A DNA stretch of 64,000 nt from Actinomadura sp. J1-007. Its GTDB lineage: Bacteria > Actinomycetota > Actinomycetes > Streptosporangiales > Streptosporangiaceae. Under the pieces are notes generated by a model that ran no database searches, was not told the origin of the DNA, and saw nothing but the letters and a program-made list of their open reading frames with translations. The stretch is taken from NCBI RefSeq assembly GCF_009793335.1, contig NZ_WING01000002.1, forward strand, positions 806,001-870,000, written 5' to 3'. Both the position numbers and the translations under genes were made by a program. Below, in pieces: positions 8,235-17,338 of the stretch (within the stretch, counting starts at the first letter, position 1; each line of letters opens with the position of its first letter).

Positions 8235-10166
8235 TCAGCCGCCCAGGGCCTCGCGGCCTCCCCGGGCCAGGGGCAGGATGACCTTGCTGGTGCCGGGCCT
8301 GACCGTCACCCTGGTCCCCGCCGGGTAGCGGAGCGTGTAGTCGTAGTCGGTGGACAGGACGACCACGCCGAGCCGGTGGCCGGGCTTGACGACGTAGTCG
8401 GTGGGCTCGAAGTCCCAGCGGAAGTCGTACGCCTTGCCGGGCCTGATCGGGTCGGTGCGGCTCGGGCCGCGCCGGTTGCGGGCGTCCAGCCAGCCCCGCG
8501 TGATGATCTTGAACGGGGCGGTCTCGGTGCGCAGTGCCTGCCGGGTCGTGCAGCCCTCGTCGCCGGGCACGCTCTCGCCGTAGCAGACCCGCTGGCCGGT
8601 GTCGACGCGCCCGCCCGTCGGCCGCGTGTCGGTGCCGTAGTCGACCAGCAGCGCCGTCAGGTACGGCGACCGCCCGTCGAGCGAGGCCCGCAGCGCCGCC
8701 TGCGGGATGCCGTTCACCCGCACGGGGGCCTTCAGCGGCGGCGTGAGGTAGGCCAGCCGGTTCGGGTCGGCCCGGTCCTCGTTGACCAGGAGCTGCTCGG
8801 CGGTGCGGGTCCGGCCCTCGTCCGTGAACGACTGGTCGGCGCCGGGCCGGGGCCGCAGCGCGAGGGCGCCGGGCTGCCCCGCCGGGCCCGCGTTCAGGCT
8901 GAGCGGTACGGACCGGGTGCCGGGCACGGGCCAGTCCTTCGCGGTCTCCCACTGCCCGGGGGCGCGCTCGACGTCGACGCGGGGCTCCTTGGTGATGCCG
9001 TTGTCGATGTTGTAGAGCCAGCGGTCGAACCAGTGGTGCGTCTGCCGCAGCCACTCCTCCAGGCGCCAGCGGAACGGCGTGGCGTGGTTGGCCTGGTGCA
9101 GCCACAGCTTGCGCGGCACGCCCGCCCGCTTCAGGGCGTTCCACCACTGGACGGAGTTCTTGACCTTGACGTTCCAGTCGTTCAGGCCGTGCACGACCAT
9201 GACGGCGGCGCGGACCTTGCGGGCCTGGCCGACGTAGTCGCGCTGCGCCCACACCTTGGAGTAGTCGCCGGTCTCCCGGTCCTGGGTGGCCTCGATGTCG
9301 TCGATGACCTTCTTGCAGACCTCGGGGTTCCGGCGGGTCAGCACCGCCTTGGCGAGCACGTCGAGGTCCTCGCCCTGGAAGCCGCCGGGCGCCAGCACCC
9401 CGCCGTTCGCGCGGTAGTAGTCGTACCAGCTGGAGATCCCGGCGATCGGGATGATCGCCTTCAGGCCGGGGACGCCGGTCGCGGCGGCCATGTTCGGCAG
9501 CGTCCCGTTGTAGGACTGGCCGATCATGCCGACGTTGCCGGTGGACCAGCCGGCCTTGACCGGCGCGCCCTGCGGGGTCCAGCCGCGGGCCCGGCCGTTC
9601 AGCCAGTCCACGGCGGCCTTGGCGCCCGCCTGCTCCTGCCGGTCGCCGGACGTCGGGCAGCCGGTCGAGCCGCCGGTGCCGATGCTGTCGAGGTTGGCGA
9701 CCGCGTAGCCGCGCGGGACGTAGTAGTTGTCGAGGTAGCCGGGGAAGATCTCGGCGAGGTTGCGCGGCGAGGAGCGCAGGGCGCGCGACCGCGCGTCGCC
9801 GATGTCGACCGGGTGGTTCGGGACGTCGTGGGTGCCGGCCCAGTACGGGCTGGCCTCCAGCACGGTCGGCACCTTCAGCGACCCGTCCGTCTCCTTGGGC
9901 CGGATGATCCGCATCTGGACGCGGTCGCGGGCTCCGTCGCGGTCGCTGTCGACCGTGGTCTCGATGTTGACGACCTGGGTGACCGCGTCGGCGCGCGAGT
10001 AGACGGGCTGGGTCTCTCCGTTCGCCACGCGCGGCCCCGCCGCGGGCGGCCCGCCGGGGGACGCGGGCCGGTCGGGCGCCGCGCCCGCCGGGAGGGCGGT
10101 CGTCGCGAGCAGTGCCGAGGCGAGGGTGATCGCGCCGGCGCCGCCTCGCAGGAAGCGTCGTGTCAC
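8235..10166 (-). CDS. Secreted CocE/NonD-type hydrolase (X-Pro dipeptidyl-peptidase family)
   Basis: 643 aa. The N terminus MTRRFLRGGAGAITLASALL continues through an Ala-rich stretch to a likely cleavage at PAGAA-PD, a Sec or Tat signal peptide with RR at positions 3-4. The mature part is an alpha/beta hydrolase with IGQSYNG (nucleophile Ser near residue 215), VVHGLNDWNV (acid) and HQANHATP (His region). A C-terminal beta-jelly-roll of the PepX type follows, ending in YDYTLRYPAGTRVTVRPG. Family members cleave X-Pro peptides or esters outside the cell; substrate unknown. Confidence 0.92.
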   Translation of the reverse strand: MTRRFLRGGAGAITLASALLATTALPAGAAPDRPASPGGPPAAGPRVANGETQPVYSRADAVTQVVNIETTVDSDRDGARDRVQMRIIRPKETDGSLKVPTVLEASPYWAGTHDVPNHPVDIGDARSRALRSSPRNLAEIFPGYLDNYYVPRGYAVANLDSIGTGGSTGCPTSGDRQEQAGAKAAVDWLNGRARGWTPQGAPVKAGWSTGNVGMIGQSYNGTLPNMAAATGVPGLKAIIPIAGISSWYDYYRANGGVLAPGGFQGEDLDVLAKAVLTRRNPEVCKKVIDDIEATQDRETGDYSKVWAQRDYVGQARKVRAAVMVVHGLNDWNVKVKNSVQWWNALKRAGVPRKLWLHQANHATPFRWRLEEWLRQTHHWFDRWLYNIDNGITKEPRVDVERAPGQWETAKDWPVPGTRSVPLSLNAGPAGQPGALALRPRPGADQSFTDEGRTRTAEQLLVNEDRADPNRLAYLTPPLKAPVRVNGIPQAALRASLDGRSPYLTALLVDYGTDTRPTGGRVDTGQRVCYGESVPGDEGCTTRQALRTETAPFKIITRGWLDARNRRGPSRTDPIRPGKAYDFRWDFEPTDYVVKPGHRLGVVVLSTDYDYTLRYPAGTRVTVRPGTSKVILPLARGGREALGG

Positions 10167-10330
10167 AGGGGCTCCTGGGGGGTGTGAGCCTGAAATTGTT
10201 GATCACATCTACTACCGGATCGCCAGGAAGTCCATAAGAACGCCCGATATCGGACGGCCTGTGACCCGCTGCCGGGCGTGCGGCGTCGTCGCCTCGCGCG
10301 CCCGCCCGCGCGGGGCCGGGAGCCCGGAGC

Positions 10331-10391
10331 GCGGCGCGGCCGTGCCGCCGCCGCGCGCGGCGCGGCCGTGCCCCCGCCGCGCGCGGCGCGG
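10331..10391. repeat. 26-bp tandem repeat, about 2.3 copies
   Basis: Copies begin at 10331 and 10357, a partial one at 10383; the first two differ by one base. They lie in the 668-bp gap 10167-10834 between two divergent genes. No gene in this gap is supported. Confidence 0.6.
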
Positions 10392-10465
10392 GCCGCCCGC
10401 CCGCCCGGGCCCGCTCCCGAGACCCGGTACGACGCGCCCCGCACTCCGGCCCGCGTGGCGCGGCC

Positions 10466-10612
10466 CGCACCTCGGTCCGCGCTCCGGCCCGCACCTCGGC
10501 CCGCGTTCCGGTCCGCGCTCCGGCCCGTACCTCGGTCCACGCTCCGGCCCGCACCTCGGCCCGCGCACCTCGGCCCGCGCACCTCGGCCCGCGCACCTCG
10601 GCCCGCGCGGGG
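10466..10612. repeat. Degenerate C-rich repeats (GCACCTCGGCCCGC units)
   Basis: Imperfect ~24-bp units of the kind GCACCTCGGTCCGCGCTCCG are followed by four near-exact 14-bp units GCACCTCGGCCCGC from about 10552. The plus strand is C-rich here. Frames through it give only low-complexity Arg/Gly/Pro text, so I call no protein. The remainder of the gap up to 10834 shows nothing else except a GGAGG before the next start. Confidence 0.55.
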
Positions 10613-10834
10613 CGGGCCGCGGCGCCGGCCGCGCTTTGGTCCGCGCTCCCGGGCGCGGGCCGTCGCGGCCGGCCGGGCGGCGATCGCTCCGGCCAGGGTG
10701 TTACGCCGTGAGCGGACCGGGGAAGTGGCCGTCCCGGGCGCGTGTTGTGGCCCTCGGACACTGAGATGCTTACTTGATTACGTACATGCACGCCCGCGGG
10801 ACGCGCGCGGGCGGCGGACCCCTCGGAGGCACAC

Positions 10835-12808
10835 GTGGGCATGCCGGGAATGCCGGGCGGCGGCTGGCAGGTGATGGCCTCGTTCCGCCGTGACGGCTCG
10901 GTCACCCAGCAGAAGCTCAAGCCCGGCACGACCAGGCGGATCGCGGGCTACGCCCGCCCCTACGTCCGCGAGCTCGTGCTGTTCCTCGCCCTGAACTCGC
11001 TCGCCGCCCTGATCGTGGTGGCCAACCCCCTGCTGCTCAAGGCGATCATCGACCGGGGCATCGTCCCCGGCCGGGACGGCCTGGTGGTCTGGCTCGCGGT
11101 CGGCGTGGCCGGGCTCGCGCTGCTGGAGGCGGTGCTCGGCCTCGCGCAGCGCTGGTACTCGGCGAAGATCGGCGAGGGGCTGATCTACGACCTGCGCACG
11201 CAGGTGTTCGGGCACGTCCAGCGGCAGCCCGTCGCGTTCTTCATGCGCGCCCAGACCGGCTCGCTCGTCAGCCGCCTCAACAACGACGTGATCGGCGCCC
11301 AGCGCGCCCTGACCACCACGCTGTCGTCGGTCGTGTCCAACGTGATCAGCCTGGTCCTGGTGCTGGTCACGATGATGGTCCTGTCGTGGCAGGTCACCGT
11401 GATCGCGCTGCTGCTGCTGCCGATCTTCATCCTCCCGGCCAAGTGGGTCGGCAAGCGGCTCTCGCGGATCAGCCGCGAGCAGATGGTGCTGGACGCCGAG
11501 ATGAGCTCGCTCATGACCGAGCGGTTCAACGTGGCGGGCGCGATGCTCGCCAAGCTGTACGGGCGGCCGGCCGAGGAGGAGCGCAACTTCTCCCAGCGCG
11601 CCGCGCGCGTCCGCGACATCGGCATCGTGGCCGCCATGTACGGGCGGGTGTTCTTCACCGCCCTGACCCTCGTCGCGGCCCTCGCGACCGCGATGGTGTA
11701 CGGCGTCGGCGGCGTCCTGGTCGTGGACGGCACGCTCAAGTTCGGCACGCTGGTCGCGCTCGCCACCCTGCTGACCCGCATGTACGGCCCGCTCACCGCC
11801 CTGTCCAACGTGCACGTGGACGTGATGACCGCGCTCGTCAGCTTCGACCGCGTGTTCGAGGTGCTCGACCTGAAGCCGCTGATCCGCGACCGGAAGGGCG
11901 CCCGCGACCTCGCCGCCGCCGAGCGCGGCGCGAACGGCGGGAACGGCGACGCCCCGGCCGCGCCCTCGGTGTCGTTCGACCACGTGCGGTTCGCCTACCC
12001 GTCCGCCGAGGACGTCTCGCTGGCCTCGCTGGAGTCGATCGCCCGCACCGACACCGCGCCGGGCCGCGAGGTCCTGCACGACGTGGACTTCACCGCCGAG
12101 CCCGGGCAGCTCGTCGCGCTGGTCGGGCCGTCCGGGGCGGGCAAGTCCACGATCACCCACCTGGTGTCGCGGCTGTACGACGTGTCCGACGGCGCGGTCC
12201 GGATCGGCGGCGAGGACGTCCGGGACGTCACGCTCGACTCGCTGCGCACCCGGGTCGGCGTGGTCAGCCAGGACGCCCACCTGTTCCACGACACGATCCG
12301 CGAGAACATGCGGTACGCGCGTCCCGACGCGACCGACGAGCAGATCCTCGAAGCACTGGAGGCCGCGCAGGTCGGGGGCCTGCTCGCCGAGATGCCCGAG
12401 GGGCTCGACACGGTCGTCGGCGACCGCGGCTACCGCCTGTCGGGCGGCGAGAAGCAGCGCCTCGCGATCGCCCGGCTGCTGCTGAAGGAGCCGTCCGTCG
12501 TCGTCCTGGACGAGGCGACCGCGCACCTGGACTCCGAGTCCGAGGCCGCCGTCCAGCGGGCCCTGAAGACGGCCCTCGCCGGGCGGACCTCCCTGGTCAT
12601 CGCGCACCGGCTCTCCACCATCCGCGAGGCCGACCAGATCCTGGTGATCGAGAACGGCCGGGTCGCCGAGCGCGGCCGCCACGAGGGCCTCCTCCTGCGC
12701 GGCGGCCTCTACGCGGAGCTGTACCGCACCCAGTTCGCCCGGCAGAGCGACGGCCGGGGGGACGGCGAGGAGCGCGTGGAGACGCACGCCAAGACGTCCT
12801 CGGTGTAG
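10835..12808 (+). CDS. ABC exporter, fused membrane and ATPase domains
   Basis: 657 aa half-transporter. About six membrane helices between residues 40 and 320, then the ATPase with GPSGAGKST, LSGGEKQRLAIARLL and VVVLDEATAHLD. A 25-residue insert (LAAAERGANGGNGDAP) sits between the domains. Such homodimeric exporters move lipids or drugs; the substrate is not predictable. GTG start at 10835 has GGAGG 9 bases before it. The gene has no partner transporter beside it. Confidence 0.92.
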   Translation: MGMPGMPGGGWQVMASFRRDGSVTQQKLKPGTTRRIAGYARPYVRELVLFLALNSLAALIVVANPLLLKAIIDRGIVPGRDGLVVWLAVGVAGLALLEAVLGLAQRWYSAKIGEGLIYDLRTQVFGHVQRQPVAFFMRAQTGSLVSRLNNDVIGAQRALTTTLSSVVSNVISLVLVLVTMMVLSWQVTVIALLLLPIFILPAKWVGKRLSRISREQMVLDAEMSSLMTERFNVAGAMLAKLYGRPAEEERNFSQRAARVRDIGIVAAMYGRVFFTALTLVAALATAMVYGVGGVLVVDGTLKFGTLVALATLLTRMYGPLTALSNVHVDVMTALVSFDRVFEVLDLKPLIRDRKGARDLAAAERGANGGNGDAPAAPSVSFDHVRFAYPSAEDVSLASLESIARTDTAPGREVLHDVDFTAEPGQLVALVGPSGAGKSTITHLVSRLYDVSDGAVRIGGEDVRDVTLDSLRTRVGVVSQDAHLFHDTIRENMRYARPDATDEQILEALEAAQVGGLLAEMPEGLDTVVGDRGYRLSGGEKQRLAIARLLLKEPSVVVLDEATAHLDSESEAAVQRALKTALAGRTSLVIAHRLSTIREADQILVIENGRVAERGRHEGLLLRGGLYAELYRTQFARQSDGRGDGEERVETHAKTSSV

Positions 12809-12908
12809 GGAGGCGCGCGGCGGCACCCCTGGCGCGGCGGCACGTCCGGCGCGGCGGCGCTCCGTGTAACCAGCGTCACCGGTAACGCCCCTGTTTCGCG
12901 GGGAATCA

Positions 12909-12920
12909 TCCCTTAAGGGA
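12909..12920. promoter_or_regulatory. Perfect 12-bp palindrome TCCCTTAAGGGA
   Basis: The palindrome is in an AT-richer stretch about 130 bp before the small membrane protein gene at 13048. It could be an operator or promoter element; nothing else identifies it. Confidence 0.35.
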
Positions 12921-13047
12921 CTTCGGATGCGGTTTCCTGGACTTCCTTTGGACGCGCCGGATTCGCAACCCGGCGGCCACCCGGCGGCGTCACAGTCGGG
13001 TGGAGCGGTCCGTTCCGGGCCGCGCCGTCCGCGAGAGAGGGGACACC

Positions 13048-13197
13048 ATGCGAGTGACGATCAACCCGGGGCGGGTCGTGCGGAGCGGGCCGGGGCGCTA
13101 CACCGTCCTGCTGGTCGGCCTCGGCGCCGCGGGCGTCGCGATCGGCTGGCTCGGCCCCGAGGTGCCGTCCCCGTCGGAGATCATCCGCCGCCGCTGA
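13048..13197 (+). CDS. Small membrane protein, 49 aa
   Basis: 49 aa with one hydrophobic helix (TVLLVGLGAAGVAIGWLG, about residues 20-37), a basic N-terminal half and the tail PSEIIRRR. GAGAGAGGGGAC ahead of the ATG at 13048 is a good ribosome site, so this start is preferred over an upstream one at 13000. It resembles the many small single-helix proteins of actinomycetes such as DUF6893; family not established. Confidence 0.6.
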   Translation: MRVTINPGRVVRSGPGRYTVLLVGLGAAGVAIGWLGPEVPSPSEIIRRR

Positions 13198-13212
13198 CCC
13201 GGCCGCGCGCAG

Positions 13213-13266
13213 CCCGTGCCACCCGCGCCGCCCGTGCCACCCGCGCCGCCCGTGCCACCCGCGCAG
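13213..13266. repeat. 18-bp tandem repeat, three copies
   Basis: CCCGTGCCACCCGCGCCG repeats at 13213, 13231 and 13249 (last copy with one change). It lies between two convergent genes. Confidence 0.7.
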
Positions 13267-13284
13267 CCCGCACCCGGCGGGGGC

Positions 13285-14235
13285 TCAGGGGGAGCCGAGC
13301 GGGTAGCCGAGGCGGCGCAGCTCGGTGCCCGCGACCTTCTCGACCTGGGCGAGCTGGCGGGCCGTGAGGCGCTCGCGCCAGGACCCGACGCCGTGCTCGT
13401 CGGCCTCCCGGCGGCCCGTCCTGACCAGGCCCGTCAGCGCCGTCCGCGAGATCGGGGCGCCGAGGTACTCGGAGACCGCGTCGGCGGCGCGCCGCGGGTC
13501 GGCGACGAGCTCCTCGTAGCGGACGGTGTGGAGCTGCTCCTCGGGGGTCTGCTGCCGCAGCCGGGCGCTGAGCCGTACGGACCCGCGCCAGCGCAGCGCG
13601 CACTTGACCGCCGTCGCCGACCCCGCCCACCGGTCGCGCTCGGCGAGCTCCTCCACGCCGAAGAACGGGTTGGGGAACACCCGGTCGAGGTTGGCGAGGC
13701 CCGGCTTGAACCAGGCCAGGCACCGCTCGTCGCCCAGCATCCCCGCCACCACGTCGCGGCCGTCCCTGATCACCTGGAGGAGCTGCGCGTCGGGGAACGC
13801 GTCGAGGAGCACGTCGGCGCTGTAGAGCAGGTCGGGGGACGCGTCGGCGAAGCGCACCACGTCGGGCGAGGGGACGCACGACCCGGCCACGCCCGGATCG
13901 ACGGGCTCCTCGGCCTTCGGCGGGAGGCCCGCCAGCTCCCGGCACTCGGCCGGGCAGGCGGCGCAGGCCCGGCCCGAGATCAGCCAGGACTCGGCGTAGG
14001 CGTCGCGCAGCACCCGCGCCGCGCCGCGCCCGCGCTCGGTCGCGATGGACGGCCGGCGGGCGAACGCGTAGGTGACCCGCAGCACGCCGGGGCGGCCCGT
14101 GGTCAGGTGGAAGCCGGCCGAGCGCTTGACCGCGCGGGCCAGCAGGTCCGCGCCCGAGTGGGGGGCGCCCAGGATGAAGACCGGACGGCGCACCTTGGTG
14201 CCGTTGATCACGAGGATGTGCGGCGTCGACCTCAT
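13285..14235 (-). CDS. Sulfotransferase family protein
   Basis: 316 aa. The P-loop-like 5'-phosphosulfate-binding motif FILGAPHSGADLLARAV (residues 20-36) and the later DAQLLQVIRDGRDVVAGMLG segment with the conserved R/D for the 3'-phosphate identify a PAPS-dependent sulfotransferase fold. CAACPAECRELAG (about residues 94-106) adds three Cys residues that are not usual in the family. It ends before an 18-bp repeat and points toward the preceding plus-strand gene. The acceptor is unknown; lipids, carbohydrates or peptides are possible. Confidence 0.85.
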   Translation of the reverse strand: MRSTPHILVINGTKVRRPVFILGAPHSGADLLARAVKRSAGFHLTTGRPGVLRVTYAFARRPSIATERGRGAARVLRDAYAESWLISGRACAACPAECRELAGLPPKAEEPVDPGVAGSCVPSPDVVRFADASPDLLYSADVLLDAFPDAQLLQVIRDGRDVVAGMLGDERCLAWFKPGLANLDRVFPNPFFGVEELAERDRWAGSATAVKCALRWRGSVRLSARLRQQTPEEQLHTVRYEELVADPRRAADAVSEYLGAPISRTALTGLVRTGRREADEHGVGSWRERLTARQLAQVEKVAGTELRRLGYPLGSP

Positions 14236-14332
14236 ACGAGTACCAAGTTTCTCACCATCGCAGGGCGGACGGACCGCGACGCACCGCCCGACCGGCCCGG
14301 AAACGGGGGCGCGGAGCCGGACGTCCCGGCCC

Positions 14333-14344
14333 TAGCCTGATCGG
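14333..14344 (+). promoter_or_regulatory. -10 box for the sirtuin gene, leaderless
   Basis: TAGCCT (14333-14338) is followed by six bases and then ATG. No ribosome-binding site is present. Confidence 0.5.
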
Positions 14345-15112
14345 ATGGACGCTCCGCTCACTCTCGCCGGATGGCTTCCCCAGGCCCGGTCGATCACGGT
14401 CCTCAGCGGCGCCGGGATCAGCACCGACAGCGGGATCCCGGACTTCCGGGGCCCGCAGGGGGTCTGGACCAGGGATCCGGCGGCCGAGGCGATGTCGACG
14501 ATCGGATCGTACCTCGCCGACCCGGACGTGCGGCGCCGCGCCTGGCGGGCGCGGCTCGACCAGGCCGCCCTGCGCGCCGAGCCGAACGCCGGGCACGCCG
14601 CCCTCGCCGAGCTGGAGCGCGGCGGGCGGCTGCGCGCCCTGATCACCCAGAACGTCGACGGGCTGCACCAGGCGGCCGGCTCCGGTCCGGACACCGTGAT
14701 CGAGATCCACGGCACCGCCCGGGAGGCCGAATGCCTCTCCTGCGGCCTGAGGACGCCGATGCAGGACGTTCTCGCGCGCGTGGAGGCCGGGGAGGAGGAC
14801 CCGCCGTGCGCCGAGTGCGGCGGCGTCCAGAAGTCCGCGACGATCTCGTTCGGGCAGGCGCTCAGGCAGGACGTGCTGGACGCGGCGATCATCGCCGCCC
14901 GGACCTGCGACCTGTTCCTGGCGGTCGGCACGTCGCTGACCGTCCAGCCCGCCGCGGGGCTCTGCCTGGAGGCGGTGGACCACGGCGCGCGGCTGGTCGT
15001 CCTGAACGCCCAGGAGACGCCGTACGACGACGTCGCCGACGCGGTGCTGCGCGGCCCGATCGGCGAGACGCTGCCCCGGCTGGCCGGTCTGGTACTCGGT
15101 ACCGGTTCGTGA
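14345..15112 (+). CDS. NAD-dependent protein deacylase, sirtuin (Sir2/CobB type)
   Basis: 255 aa. All sirtuin landmarks are present: SGAGISTDSGIPDFRGPQG (NAD pocket), TQNVDGLHQAAG, catalytic His in VIEIHGTA, a four-cysteine zinc site (CLSC and CAEC, ~39 residues apart), FGQAL, and VGTSLTVQPA. It removes acyl groups from lysines using NAD; acyl-CoA synthetases are classic targets in actinomycetes, and three such enzymes are encoded in this window. It begins at the -10-adjacent ATG and is followed after 91 bp by the LD-carboxypeptidase gene. Confidence 0.95.
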   Translation: MDAPLTLAGWLPQARSITVLSGAGISTDSGIPDFRGPQGVWTRDPAAEAMSTIGSYLADPDVRRRAWRARLDQAALRAEPNAGHAALAELERGGRLRALITQNVDGLHQAAGSGPDTVIEIHGTAREAECLSCGLRTPMQDVLARVEAGEEDPPCAECGGVQKSATISFGQALRQDVLDAAIIAARTCDLFLAVGTSLTVQPAAGLCLEAVDHGARLVVLNAQETPYDDVADAVLRGPIGETLPRLAGLVLGTGS

Positions 15113-15203
15113 TCTGTTGGCGACCCGTGACCGGACGGCCCTTCCGCTGGCGACCGTATCCTGACAAGCTCTATCCGTTGCGGTGCGAGGAGGGATCGGG
15201 TTG

Positions 15204-16279
15204 ATGAGCGGGGGCGCCCGCGCGGGGGCGGAGGACGGTCGGCCCGGCGCGCCCGGTTCCATGCCCTGGTCCCGGCCCGAATCCGGTTCGGAACGCGTTC
15301 CGCGTCCCGCGCCCGAACGGTTCGCCGGGCTGAGGCCGGGCGACCGGGTGGCGGTGGTGGCCCCGAGCGGCCCGGCCGACCCGGCGAAGCTGGAGAACGG
15401 CTGCCGGCTGCTGCGCGACCTCGGCCTCGACGTGACCGTCGCCAAGCACGCCCTCGACCGCGTCGGCCTCGGCGGCCCCGGCCCCTGCGCGGCGACTGGC
15501 AGCGGCTCGCCGGCGCCGACGCCGACCGCGCCGCCGACCTCCAGGCCGCCTGGTGCGACCCCCGCGTGCGCGCGGTCGTCTGCGCCCGCGGCGGCTACGG
15601 CGCCACCCGCGTCCTCGACCACCTCGACTGGGAGGCCCTGCGGGCCGCCGCCGGCGGCGAGCCGAAGGCCCTGCACGGCTCCAGCGACATCACCGCCCTG
15701 CACGTCGCGTTTGGAACGCGCCTGGGCGTCACCACCTCGTTCGGCCCGATGCCCGCGGGGCTCCTCGCCGACGCCGCGGGGCGCGACGACCTCGGCGGCG
15801 ACCTCGCCGAGACGGTGGACGGCTTCCGCTCGGTCCTGTTCCGCGAGGGCGGCGACGCCCTCACCGGCACGCACGCGCTCGCGTCCGGGCGGGCGGAGGG
15901 CCTCCTGGCCGGCGGCACCCTCAGCCTCCTCGTCGCGATGCTCGGCACCCCCTACGCCCCGCCACCCGCGGCGGGGCGCATCGTCTTCCTGGAGGACGTC
16001 ACGGAGGCCCCGTACCGGATCGACCGGATGCTCGTCCAGCTCGTCCAGGCGGGCTGGTTCGACGGCGCGGCCGGCGTGGCGCTCGGCACCTGGGACAGGT
16101 GCGGCGACCCCGCCGAGCTCGACGCGGTGTTCGCCGCGCGGCTCGGGCCGCTCGGCATCCCGATCGTGGCCGGCGTCCCCGCCGGGCACGGGCCCCGCCA
16201 GCGCACGCTGGAACTGGGCGCCCCGGCCGTTCTGGACGCCGGGACACTGACCCTTCGAGCTCCCGGAGGCGCGCGATGA
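15204..16279 (+). CDS. Muramoyltetrapeptide (LD-) carboxypeptidase, frameshifted
   Basis: Peptidase S66 family, which trims the D-Ala or D-Asp/meso-DAP end of peptidoglycan tetrapeptides. The 5' part (GLRPGDRVAVVAPSGPADP) and the 3' part (VCARGGYGATRVLDHLDW with the catalytic-Ser region, ALHGSSDITALH, and EDVTEAPYRIDRML) lie in two frames. One base is missing between about 15470 and 15490; restoring it gives 358 aa, a normal length. ATG 15204 is chosen for its GAGGAGGGA site 8 bases upstream. The stop overlaps the next gene by four bases (ATGA). Confidence 0.85.
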
Positions 16280-17166
16280 GCGGCAGGCACGCCCGTCCCG
16301 AACCCTGGGACGACGGCACCCTCGACTCCCTGCTGGTGCTGGTGGCCGAGAGCCTCGGCTACTCGTGCCGCCGGGTCCCCGGCGACGTGATGCTGCTGGA
16401 GGGCGCCAACCGGCTGCACGTCAGCCTGCGCAACCTGCGCCAGCTCGCCCGGCTGGTGCCGCGCGACGACTGGCCGGCGCTGGTGTCCGACCACGTCACC
16501 ACGATCGTCACCGCGATCGAGGAGCCGCTCGACCTGAGCGACTTCGACCTCGCCCAGCACCTGCTGCGGACCCGGATCTACCCGGCCGAGGCCGACAACG
16601 GCGTGCTCGCCGCCCGCCCGTTCGCGCCCGGCCTGATCGAGGTCGTGGTGGTCGACACCCCGACCACGGTGCGGACCGTCACCAACGAGGAGATGGACGG
16701 CTGGCCCGTCTCCGGCGACGCGCTGTTCATGCTGGGCCGCGCCAACGTCCGCGCGGACGGACCGCTCCAGCTCGACGAGCAGGACCTGAGCGGCGTGCGG
16801 GTCTCGGTGCTGCACGGCTGGACGTTCTACGCCGTGACCCACCTGGCCTGGCTGGAGGAGTACCTCCCGCTCGGGCCGCACGGCGCGCTCGTCGTCGCCC
16901 CCAACCGCAGCCTGATCGTCGCGCACACGCTGCGCCCGTCGGACGCCTCGCCCCGCGCCCGCTACCGCGCCGCCGTCGCCGCCGCCCGCGAGCTCCAGGC
17001 GCAGGCCCACCGGGCGTACGAGGACGGCCCGGGTTCGCTCAGCCCGCACCTGTACTGGTGGCGCGGCGGCGAGCTGACCCTCCTGGAGACCCGCTACGAG
17101 GGCGACGCCCTGGTCCTCCCCGAGGAGTTCGCCACGGTCCTCACCACCCTCACCGCCGAACACTGA
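16276..17166 (+). CDS. Conserved hypothetical protein, possibly YtpQ/DUF1444-like
   Basis: 296 aa, no signal peptide or membrane helix. The order of elements (an N-terminal domain with LHVSLRNLRQLARLVP, then ARPFAPGLIEVVVVDTPTTV with RTVTNEEMDGWPVS, and a late WYVT-like FYAVTHLAWLEEYL) reminds me of DUF1444/YtpQ proteins, but I cannot confirm it. It is translationally coupled to the LD-carboxypeptidase (ATGA overlap), so a link to the cell wall is possible. No function is assigned. Confidence 0.85.
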   Translation: MSGRHARPEPWDDGTLDSLLVLVAESLGYSCRRVPGDVMLLEGANRLHVSLRNLRQLARLVPRDDWPALVSDHVTTIVTAIEEPLDLSDFDLAQHLLRTRIYPAEADNGVLAARPFAPGLIEVVVVDTPTTVRTVTNEEMDGWPVSGDALFMLGRANVRADGPLQLDEQDLSGVRVSVLHGWTFYAVTHLAWLEEYLPLGPHGALVVAPNRSLIVAHTLRPSDASPRARYRAAVAAARELQAQAHRAYEDGPGSLSPHLYWWRGGELTLLETRYEGDALVLPEEFATVLTTLTAEH

Positions 17167-17326
17167 CCGCGGCCCGCGCCGCCGACCCGATCGAACGACC
17201 CACGCGCCCGAGCGTCCGGTCCCCTGCCCGTCGGACGGATCGCGAGGCGACGCGGCGCTCGCGAAGGCACGGGCAGGGCAAGGGCAGGGCGCGAGCCGCC
17301 GGGCGGGCGTCCCAGGCGAGGGCTCC

Positions 17327-17338
17327 TAGAATGCGCCG
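17327..17338 (+). promoter_or_regulatory. -10 box for the CdaR-type regulator gene, leaderless
   Basis: TAGAAT (17327-17332), a near-consensus -10, is followed by six bases and the ATG at 17339. Confidence 0.55.

Noticed and set aside
10163..10764. Open frames on both strands in the repeat region
   Set aside because: They encode low-complexity repeats such as GPRCGPER, produced by the GC-rich repeats. No ribosome site or family pattern.
7831..10929. Very long minus-strand open frame (over 1000 codons) across the CocE gene and gap
   Set aside because: It is the antisense or shifted frame of the CocE hydrolase and GC-rich repeats; its translation is Arg/Gly/Pro/Ala text with no domains. The real gene is in the neighbouring frame.
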